Source: Rhizoclosmatium globosum | Taxonomy: Eukaryota > Chytridiomycota > Chytridiomycetes > Chytridiales > Chytriomycetaceae | Reading direction: 5' to 3' | NCBI GenBank assembly: GCA_002104985.1 | Contig: MCGO01000347.1 | Span: forward strand, 1 to 29,031 | DNA: 29,031 bases | Part shown: piece after piece, positions 20,835 to 29,031 of the stretch | How the letters are laid out: the number at the start of each line of letters is the position of its first letter | Position numbering within the stretch: the first letter of the stretch is position 1 | Notes under the pieces: model-generated | Seen by the model: the letters and a program-made list of their open reading frames with translations, nothing else | What the model was told of the DNA's origin: nothing | Database searches by the model: none | Translations under genes and position numbers: made by a program

Positions 20835-22685
20835 ATGACATTGCTCCTCGTTGACCTTTCGCCACAAACCATTCACATCCAGCGAGATCAAGTTCTTGGA
20901 AGTGGTAGTCTTGCCACTGTTTGTGCAGGAGAACTCGATGTCACTTCTGTGGCAGTGAAGGGACTTCCACCTGGCTGTGATGCATCAATCCTTTCCTCGT
21001 TTGAGCATCCTCACATTGTTGAAATGAAGGGATACTTGATTGAAGGAGGAAAGGCAGTTGTTATTATGGAGAGAATGGCATCTACCCTTCAAGAACAGCT
21101 TCCATCGGCTCCTTCAACTTCTCTCTCAAGCCGCATTCTCTGGCTGAAACAGATTGCTACTGCTCTTTCCTACTTGCATCAACTGCCAAATCCAGTTGTC
21201 CATGGGGACCTGAAGACGTCATCTGTTTTGATTGGTTTGGTCTGTTTAAAGATGATAAGCCTACTTAATACATACACCATTTAGATTTCGATGGAAATGC
21301 GAAATTGAGTAACGTTGGGTTCTATAAACTCAAACGAATGTATCGGTCTTATCGAACGCCAGACAGCCACTTGGCATTTATTCCTCCGGAATGTTGTTCT
21401 GATCCTGAAGCTGATTACACGACTGCACAAGATGTGTACTCATTTGGAATGGTTATGTATGAGACGGTGTTTCGGTGTGTTCCATTCCACAAGGCTCGGC
21501 CGTCTGTGATTCCACTATTGGTTGTTGCTGGCAAGCGTCCTGCGCGGCATGAAGATTCGAGTGTTCCTGATTGGATATGGAACTTGATTCAACGTTGTTG
21601 GGATCAAGATCCTCTGGCGAGACCTTCTATGGCTGATGTCCTGGCTGCGTTGGAAGCTCAAGCTCTTGAAATTCAACCCAGAATTCAACCCATTCCAGCC
21701 AATTCAGGCGCTATGGAACAAACTCCTGCCCCTGAGCCTCCAAGCTATGAGCAAGTCAACACTAACGATTTGGAGTACTTATTGAACTTGACACACGTTG
21801 AATCTCAGCAATCCTCATCGTCTGCTTATCGACCAGATTCCTCGTCAACGCCTGCATCATCATTTGTTGTACCACCTCCAACCACTCTACCTCCTTCATA
21901 CGGACAAGTCCGCACAGATCTTGACATTCTTTGGGACTTTCTGCCGGTTGAATGGAAACATAAAAAGAAAATCAATGACAAGCCTGGCCTTCGCAGAGCC
22001 GTTTTACGTGCACAGGCTCCGTTTCCATCTACGGAAACGAGGTATATGTTTCAGTGGAACCGTGAAGATCGGTTGGTTTCACTGATATTGTCGGGGGAGA
22101 AGCTTTCGGGGACTATTCCGGCTGAAATTGGGATGTTGACTGAATTGCGGGAGCTGTTGAGTGTTTTTCTTTTATTTTTATGTGTTGAGGACATTGATAA
22201 TTGGGGCTTCAAATAGGGATTTGAGCGATAACAAGTTCAGTGGACCGATTCCTGAGGAGATTTGGACGTTGTATCGGTTGACTTCATTGTGAGTATCTTT
22301 GATGACGGTTTGAGTGAAGAAACCGAGACTAACTGAACCAGGAATCTTTCCAAAAACTCTTTGACGGGTCCTTTATCTGCGAACGTGTATAACCTGCATG
22401 CACTTGAGAAATTGTATGTTTACTTGTACAGTTAAAGGTTTTTTTTGTTAACCTCAATTCTCTTAGGTTGTTGAATTCCAATGGATTGACGGGTACGGTT
22501 CCAAATGAATTAGGGGAGCTTACGAGATTAGGCGTATTGTAAAGAGAGAATCGTATTCACATGGTGATTCTAAACGTGACTTCAGGAACTTGGACCAAAA
22601 CTTTCTTCAGGGAACATTGCCAGTGTCTATTCGTGGAAGATTTAAGACTGGACGGCAAAACGGGCCGTTGTTTAACAGGCTGTAG
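20835..22685 (+). CDS. Pseudokinase-like / PPxY / LRR protein, paralogue 2 (intact)
   Basis: Exons: 20835-21234, 21285-22155, 22217-22288, 22342-22413, 22467-22538 and 22586-22685, in frame throughout for 528 residues, so this copy is the reference for the array. Kinase-like domain ~15-245: LGSGSLATVCAG, VAVK (Lys42), HGDLKTSSVLI (Asp125) and SNVG (Asn143) in place of DFG, then YRTPDSHLAFIPPE and DVYSFGMVMYE. The DFG Asp and catalytic-loop Asn are both changed, which predicts a pseudokinase. PPSY motifs at 21737-21748 and 21890-21901 could bind WW domains, such as those of Rsp5/Nedd4-type ubiquitin ligases. The module beginning DLDILWDFLPVEWK and ending near MFQWNREDRLVSL caps four to five plant-type LRRs. 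Three of these are exactly one 72-nt exon each. It starts 87 bp after paralogue 1. TKL-type kinases are the closest relatives I can suggest. Confidence 0.88.
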
Positions 22686-22726
22686 TGTTTGAATAGTATG
22701 ATACAGTATTGCTTCATACGTAAATC

Positions 22727-22732
22727 AATAAA
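22727..22732 (+). terminator. Polyadenylation signal, kinase-like paralogue 2
   Basis: AATAAA 41 nt after the stop codon. Confidence 0.5.
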
Positions 22733-22818
22733 TTGTATTTTCTCATCTTCGTTTGTCTGTGACTTGATGTTGAGGTTGGTTAAATTGAGTAAAGTTGAAC
22801 CTTCAAATCTAACTCCAA

Positions 22819-24578
22819 ATGCCGCCACCACTGGCTAACCTCTCATCACAGATGCTTCAGATTGAATTCAATCAAATTCTCGGGATTGGTAGTCTTGCTA
22901 CTGTCTATGCTGGGACTCTTGATGGTGAACCAGTTGCAGTGAAGGAGCTTCCGCCTGGGTCTGATGCATCAGCCTTGTCTCCATTCCAACATCCAAACAT
23001 TGTTGAAACTAAGGGATTTGCTACTGTTTGGAAGGAGGCAAGCCTGTCGTTATTATGGAGAGAATGGCAACTACACTCCAAAAGAAGCTTCAATCTGGAC
23101 CTTCAATTCCACTTTCCAGTCGCATTCTTTGGCTGAAACAGATTTCTGCTGCTCTTTCTTACTTGCATCAACTGCCAGATCCAGTTGTTCATGGGGACCT
23201 GAAGACGTCTTCCATTTTGATTGGTGAGTGGCTGAAAACAAACAACCCCACCCAATTTATCCTATCAACTTAGACGCGGACGGAAATGCAAAACTCAATA
23301 ACATTGGACTGTACAAACTCAAGAAAGCGTCAAGATCTTACCGCACACCTGACTGTCACTTGTCGTTCCTTCCTCCTGAAAGTTATTCTGAAGTGGGCAA
23401 TGGACCTACAAAAGCGCATGACGTGTATTCATTCGGAATGATTGTATATGAGACGGTTACTGGACGTGTTCCGTTTGATGGAACGCCGGCTGGAGCTATT
23501 CCCTTTTTGGTCATGGCGGGAAAGAGGCCAGAGCGACCGGATGCGGGGAATGACGTTCCTGACTGGGTTTGGGCGATTATTGAGTGTTGTTGGAGGCAGG
23601 ATCTGGGTGGGAGACCGGATATGGTGGAGGTGGAGGTGTTGATTGGAAGGGGAGGACTTGGAGGGGAAGCGGTAGAATCTGCTCGGGTGGTTGAGCCGCC
23701 GACGTATGAGCAGCTGAATGTGTCTGATTTGGAATATGCTTTGAATGCATCCATTGAAGAGCATCGGGGTGGTGGTAGCAGTAGTATGTCCTCGCAGCAA
23801 CAACAGTTTCTTGTTCCAACGCCAACAATCCTCCCACCGACATACGGAGAAGCACTCCGCGAAGATCTTGATATTTTGTGGGATTTCTTGCCAACCGAAT
23901 TCAAAAGCCGGAACGGGATCAAGGACCACGCACAGCTTCGGAACTTGAAAGCGGGTGGAGGATGGCTTGGGGATCGAGTCATGTTTGAATGGAATGGAGC
24001 CAATCGGTTGGTTGCGATTCGATTGAAGACAGAGGGGATTTCGGGAAAGATTCCTGTGGAGTTTGTTGCGTTGACGGAGTTGGAGGAGTTGTGAGTGCTC
24101 TTCTATTATGCACTTCACTTACGTTTCTCAGGGATTTGAGCGAGAATGGACTCACTGGGTCGATTCCGGCCGAGTTTGGGAACTTGAGAAAGTTGGTTAC
24201 TCTGTGAGAAGCCATTGATATGAGTATTGAGTATTCTAATCTTATTGCAATAAGGAATCTGTCCAAGAACAAATTGGAAGGACAAATCCCCGGTTCTCTT
24301 GGAAATTGTAATCGATTGGTATCGTTGTGAGTCTTAATCTTGTTTGCCCTTATAATTTAACTGGTTCCAAGGTTGTTGCATTCGAATCGGTTGACGGGCT
24401 CTGTTCCCTCCGAATTGGGAGGTATTTCGACACTCTATAAATTGTGAGTTTTCATGATATAAACCTTTTTCTTGCTTTAATACGAGGATGAATGAATAGG
24501 AGGCTTGATCAGAACTTCCTGTCTGGCTCCTTACCTGGACCACTTAGATCCAAGTTCAAAATGGGAATGCAGTATTAG
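22819..24578 (+). CDS. Pseudokinase-like / PPxY / LRR protein, paralogue 3 (one frame break)
   Basis: Exons: 22819-23223, 23274-24090, 24132-24203, 24255-24326, 24372-24443 and 24500-24578. About 505 residues if one missing base is allowed for. It has LGIGSLATVYAG, VAVK, HGDLKTSSILI, NNIG in place of DFG, FLPPE, and PPTY motifs at 23696-23707 and 23834-23845. The module beginning DLDILWDFLPTEFK is followed by LRRs; the last ends KSKFKMGMQY-like, matching the tail of paralogue 1. The break lies at about 23022-23031: KGFATV is read in one frame and EGGKPVVIMERMA, matching paralogue 2, in the next. The shift equals one missing base beside TTTGG. Read literally the protein would stop within the kinase-like domain. 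Selection is evident on both sides, so an assembly indel or a very recent mutation is likely. Confidence 0.8.
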
Positions 24579-24581
24579 AGA

Positions 24582-24587
24582 AATAAA
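24582..24587 (+). terminator. Polyadenylation signal, kinase-like paralogue 3
   Basis: AATAAA only 3 nt after the TAG stop; a second AATAAA follows at about 24593. Confidence 0.5.
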
Positions 24588-24653
24588 GATAAAATAAAGA
24601 AAGTGCTTTTGATGAAGGAGAAATAGTTTATTTGTTTTTAGAGTCTCGGTCAA

Positions 24654-27600
24654 ATGTCTTCACGCAGCGATGTCCAAATTGATGCGTACCAAGTGCTTGG
24701 CGTGTCGAAGGATGCATCGCAGGCGGAGATTAAGCGGGCGTACCATCGATTGAGCAGAGAACTTCACCCGGATAAGGTGTGTGCTTGGTTCTAGTTGGAT
24801 GCAAGGAAGATACCTGGAAACCTGCAACTCTATGCCCTAAGCAGACTCCTTACCACCTACTAGTAGTACCTAGTACTCCCACCTAACTAGTACTAGTAAC
24901 CACCTAGTAGTACTACCACCACCACCTACTCCTAGCTACTACCACCTACTTAGCAGCCAATACCACCAACGTACTAAATACTAACACCCACCCAAAACCA
25001 AAAAGGGCGGCGACACTTCCAAAATGGCCCTCGCAAACCAGGCCAACGATATTCTCTCCGATCCAGAACGCCGCCGCAAATACGATCTCTCAAAATCATC
25101 TTCAAATTCATCTCGCTCTCACTTTGAAATGGACGAAAACGACTTGTTTGCCCACATGTTCAACGAATTCTTCTTTCGCGCAAATGGTTTCGGCCCCGAA
25201 AGCTTTCGTGCGCATTCGGGGTATCGGTATGATGAAGGGGAAGATGATGATGGCGGGTATTACGATGAGGGGGATGATGAGAATGAGTTTGATGAGGACG
25301 AGGATGATTATGATGACGATTTATATGACGAGGAGGAAGAAGAAGATGAAGGTATTGTCGGTGTTTTGTGAATTTTTATTGATATTTAATCACGCACAGA
25401 TTTTGATCTGAATGAGGTTCTCAGTGATATTGGAGAGCATTGCTCTGATAAAGATTTTCTCGAGGAATTCAGAGATAACGTGGGCGTGGATGCGAGAATG
25501 GCGAAAACGTTCAAGCTTCGTGAGTAATTTCATAAGTGTTTTGGGCGAGCGATTTGAAGATTCGGTAACTCATTCTTAACATAGCCGGAGCTCCGCGAAA
25601 TCTTTCTATTCACCGTCACCATGAAGGAAAATGGTGTCTTGATTGGTATCATGCTGTCGACGATCCTCGTTCTGAATTTCCTATCGCTTATCGTCTTGAA
25701 GTCAAACAGAATGGTGGATCTTGGACGAAACTATGGAGTGGCACAGATCCATTTTATTCTATTGGGTTGCCGTTCCATGCTTCCGTCGATTTTCGTGTTC
25801 GTACTGTCAGTGTTGCTGGGTTCTCGTCGTATGTTACGTTTCAGCGGTTGATTGGGGAGCAGACGCATTCTACGTGAGTTGTTTTTTTGTTTTTACAGAG
25901 TGAGCAGAGATTAGAGCGAAGAAGAGCAAAGCAACGGAGAGATATCGGTCAACTTCTTTCATCATGGTGGTGAAGGTTGCTTGTGATATTGGCGACCGTC
26001 TTTGCCGATCTGAAAACTAAAGGAAACTACAATAGTGCCGGAACTTCAGGTTCAAGCCAAAAACCTGCTCCACCTCAACCGAAACCCCCGCCCGCACCAC
26101 TGCACCGAAAGCTTTCAAAATACACTCCGTTGTCCTCGATGAACAATCTAATTCCATCAAACCAAAATACCACACTGAACTCACGTTTACTTGGGAAATG
26201 CCCAAGACTAACGTCAAAATCAACAAATACTATATCCAAATGCGGAAATCTGTAAAGGGAGAAACGTGGGAGACGTGTTGCACTGTGCTGGGAGCGAATG
26301 GGAAGGCTGTGGTAGTGTTGGAGGATGTGTGGGGGGATTATGAGTTTACAATCAAGGTGAGATCGTCACTCAAGCCTTGGTTGTAATATTAACACGGACA
26401 CCAACAGTGCGAATCTGATACAAAAGTTATGTCTCAAACATCAACAGCAACACCCCATCATATCTACTGTCCCCTCCTCCGTCCCTTCCTCACAACCTAC
26501 CAAACCCTCAAAAAAGATACCACAACCCCTCTTCCAACTCACTTACGAACCCTCCAATCCCAAGCCGCGAAACTCTCTACAGTCGTCACATTCACTGACT
26601 CGGAACAATCCGGTAAAAAACTCCTCACAAAACTCCTTGACGAAGAAGTCAAACACACGCTCGAGAATGGGAAACCAAGCTCCAACACCTGTCGTCACTC
26701 CTCTTCAAGACGGGTGGCGGTGTCGAGGCTGTTCCCTGTTCGTGGATCATGGGGAGGGAGTGGAAAGAGTGTGAAGTTGGGTTAACAAGTTTCATTCGTT
26801 TTGGGACATTTGGGAGGGAGTGAGGGAGTTTGGAGAAGCGGACTGGGAGGTTCTGAAGCGTGTTGTGCGGGGGATGGTGGATCGTGTTGTTTGGAGATGA
26901 GGTTGGTCCGTTTAATGTGGATCGGAAACTCGCGTTTAGAGTGGATGGAGGTGGAGTTGAGTATCGAGGGGATGTTTCTGTTGTTGGATGGAACGCGTTC
27001 TTGGCTGTGTATGCGCTTGTTGGGGTTATTGGAAAACGTGGGTGCGAGTGGGAAGGGGAATGGGATGGTGTTGTTGAGTTTTGGAAAGATACATGTGGAA
27101 TCGCTGTTTCTGGGCTGCGTGCTGAGATTCTTGGGCGGGTTGAGGTTGAGGTTCGGGATTCGGAGAAGAGTGAACGGGGAAGGTTGTTGATGAGGATCGA
27201 AGGAGAAAGGAGCAGGAAAAAATGGCGGCTGCTGAAGCTAGGAAAGCTGCTGAGGCTGCTGAAGCTGAAGCGCAGAGGATTGCTGCTGGTGAAGCTTTGC
27301 AGCGGAAAAGCTGAGGAAGAGAGATTGAAGAGGATGCGTGAAGCTGAAGTTAAACGGCAGGCTGATGAAGAAAAAGCTAAAGTTGCAGCGCAAATAGCGC
27401 TAAGAAGGCTGCTGAAGCGGAAGTATTGAAGAGAAAGACGGAGGAGGAAGCGGCAAAGAAAAAGGCGCATGCGAAAGAGTTGGCGGAACAACGAAAGCGA
27501 CAACAAGAAGAAGAACGCTTTAAGGCTGCAGAAGCCGCCAAAAAGGCTGAGGCTGAAAGATTGGCGTTGAAAACAAAGATGGAACAGGAGGAGAAAGCCA

Positions 27601-28202
27601 AAGAAGCTGAACGAATAAGGCGTGCCGAAGAACTCGAGCGCAAACGGGTGGATTCACAAGTTCAATCACCTCCTATGCAGCAACAGCAGCCAATTAATGC
27701 GAGGAAAGTTGGTGTTGCCGTCAGCTCGTCCACTTCAGTTCGTCAGAAAGATCCTGCGACTATCTTCAAAGAGATCAAGCGAGCTTTTTGGTACGGTAAT
27801 ACGCGTGAAACTCGACTGAAGACGTTCCAGAACCTGTGCAAGTCTTGTCAACTTGATGAGCATAAAACGTGCCTTCCTTCGACTATCCTTGCAAATTCAG
27901 CTATCCTCGACTTTGAAACTAAATGGGCAATATGATGGAATCGCTCTTTGAAATCAGTGGAACACATCCTCTCTTGGGTGTCGAAGCCACTGTGGAGGCT
28001 ATTAGTGAGATTCTGGAAAGTTCAGCAAGTTAAGAGGGAGACTATCGTTCGGTTAGGTGGAGACCCGGATAACATATTCCTGAGGTTGTTGAGAAGCCAT
28101 CTGTTGGTTCGTCGACCGTAAACGCATCTTCACCATCGGAAGCTCAAGCAGCCTCGCCGATTAATACTGTTCCAGTCCTTAATCAAGATACCAAAGCAAA
28201 AG
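24654..28202 (+). CDS. J-domain / fibronectin-III / coiled-coil mosaic protein (many frame breaks)
   Basis: Exons 24654-24776, 25006-25351, 25400-25519, 25585-25873, 25901-25969 and 26050-26356 join in frame for 418 codons; a seventh starts at 26408. Residues ~10-70 are a J domain ([14 protein letters not shown] at 38-40, DPERRRKYD), which would stimulate Hsp70. A strongly acidic tract follows at ~110-155. A fibronectin-III-like domain at ~197-285 starts PGAPRNL and includes [16 protein letters not shown] and [15 protein letters not shown] basic helix comes next, then a second FN3-like domain at ~335-425 ([23 protein letters not shown]). From about 26657 the frame changes repeatedly while the protein stays credible, ending in a long Ala/Glu/Lys/Arg coiled coil (27185-27650) and a helical segment around 27750-28020. 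No signal peptide or membrane segment, so probably cytosolic. I know no named family with this order. Confidence 0.7.
24845..24975 (+). repeat. CTAGTA / CTACCAC low-complexity tract in intron 1 of the J-domain gene
   Basis: Intron 24777-25005 is 229 nt, several times longer than its neighbours. Its middle is built of overlapping CTAGTA, AGTAGTAC and CTACCAC units with many short palindromes. The tract is strongly depleted of G after 24900, ending in a C/A-rich run before the acceptor. Confidence 0.7.
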
Positions 28203-28245
28203 GTGATGTAGACATACGTTTATTACGTTTTATTAACTTTAAAAG

Positions 28246-29031
28246 TAGGCAAGAAGTCATCCCCAGCTTCCAAAGGCACAAGACGCTGCTCGTTACGACG
28301 AACAGCGAGCGAGTCTTTGATTTTACTGAAATCAGCAAGTAATCGGAGTTCCAGCTCCGGAAGTAGTGCCGCAAGTATGCTCATTCTTCAACTCGAAGCG
28401 TGGTTGCCGAAACGGCGATAAATGCAAACATCTACATGAACGAATTAAGGCGGAAGCTGAAAAGAAGGTCGAAGATCCAGAAGCTCAAAACTTTTGTCGA
28501 TTCTTCAATTCAAAGCGAGGTTGTCGAAATGGTGACAAATGCAAGTCGCTTCATGTAGAGCGTGCAGAAAAGCAACGTGCTTCGAATGAAGAAATGATAT
28601 CCCCATTACCTGCTGCTGAACCACGAGTCACAAAGGTTTCTAAGGATTCAACCCAGATGAAACCTTTGGCAAAGGAATTTGTTCCCACCGCATCAAATAT
28701 CTCAGAGGATCAGTACATGAGTGGGTCCTCAAGCTCCGACAGCCAATACTTTGAGAATGAGGATTATCAACAGGACGAAAATCAACAGCAATATCCAAAC
28801 CATCAATATCCAGGCCAGCAATACCAAAGTTCAGACGAAGTTTTTCCGTCAGTCTTATCACCTGTGCCAGTATATACATTTGGGTCCGCTGCCCTGATCC
28901 AATTGCTTCCTTGTTCACCCAGACGCTTCTTCCTCCATCCAGTGCTAAGCATCAAACCAAATGTTTTGATTCGAGCTCGATTGAAGGAAGTCATCCCGGA
29001 TTCTCCGCGCCATCATCAGTCGTTGGGAATG
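28246..29031 (+). CDS. Tandem CCCH zinc-finger region (partial, runs off the window end; probably part of the preceding gene)
   Basis: After a 43-nt intron (28203-28245) the sequence reads GKKSSPASKG, then a frame change at about 28330-28375 leads into two CCCH zinc fingers. CSFFNSKRGC-RNGDKC-KHLH begins at 28378 and CRFFNSKRGC-RNGDKC-KSLH at about 28495; both have C-x8-C-x5-C-x3-H spacing. The near-identical pair implies an internal duplication. CCCH fingers of this kind usually bind RNA. The frame continues through Ser/Asp/Glu/Gln-rich sequence (QQYPNHQYPGQQYQ) to the window edge without a stop. The last ~50 codons after about 28880 look less natural than the alternative frame, so another break is possible. 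No ATG was chosen, because it most likely continues the J-domain gene. Confidence 0.6.

Noticed and set aside
23383..24118. Long - strand open frames of 206 and 229 codons
   Set aside because: They lie antisense to the kinase-like paralogue 3 exon, which has clear domain conservation. They are shadows of its codon composition.
26649..27506. 285-codon - strand open frame rich in Ser, Phe and Leu
   Set aside because: It is antisense to the FN3/coiled-coil gene; the Ser/Leu/Phe bias is what the reverse of Lys/Glu/Arg-rich coil codons produces.
1..29031. tRNA, rRNA, CRISPR arrays or bacterial-style operons
   Set aside because: None was seen. The tight head-to-tail arrays have introns and individual polyadenylation signals, so they are tandem eukaryotic genes.

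Overview
The window reads as nuclear DNA of a fungus. Genes are split by many short introns (about 40-80 nt, GT..AG, often with a CTAAC-like branch site), 3' ends carry AATAAA signals, and intergenic gaps can be under 100 bp. A probable FSIP1-like (sperm and flagellum associated) protein, together with families of ankyrin/coiled-coil and kinase-like/LRR proteins, suggests an early-diverging zoosporic (chytrid-like) fungus. That placement is inference; there is no rRNA or other marker here to prove it.

Layout. 1-1316 has no convincing gene but holds a duplicated ~60-bp leader-like sequence. 1317-2131 (+) is an FHA-domain splicing factor of the SNIP1/Pml1 family with one frame break. 2170-7100 is gene-poor: it holds pieces of at least one decayed + strand coding sequence, interrupted by two related inverted-arm (MITE-like) elements at about 3863-4356 and 6134-6566. 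7171-9458 (+) is a Ser/Thr-rich cell-surface-type protein. 9678-16681 (-) is a head-to-tail array of three paralogous ankyrin-coiled-coil genes, followed on the same strand by the FSIP1-like gene (16785-18546). A 161-bp divergent promoter region separates this from a + strand array of three paralogous genes (18708-24578). Each encodes an N-terminal kinase-like domain, a linker with two PPxY motifs, a conserved unnamed module and C-terminal plant-type LRRs. 24654 to the window end (+) is a mosaic gene: J domain, acidic tract, two fibronectin-III-like domains, a long charged coiled coil and probably two CCCH zinc fingers, cut by the window edge.

The most notable system is the kinase-like/PPxY/LRR array. 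All three copies keep the Lys and the HRD-type Asp but have lost both metal-binding residues (DFG Asp to Asn, catalytic-loop Asn to Ser). They lack signal peptides and membrane segments, so they look like cytoplasmic pseudokinase scaffolds. Their LRRs are each encoded by one 72-nt exon, and the first copy shows a recent exact 243-bp tandem duplication of two LRR exons with their introns.

Several genes contain single-base frame breaks next to short homopolymers, with conserved protein sequence on both sides. Sequencing or assembly indels are the simplest explanation, so exon models across those points are approximate. All exon coordinates were derived by hand from splice consensus, frame and paralogue comparison.
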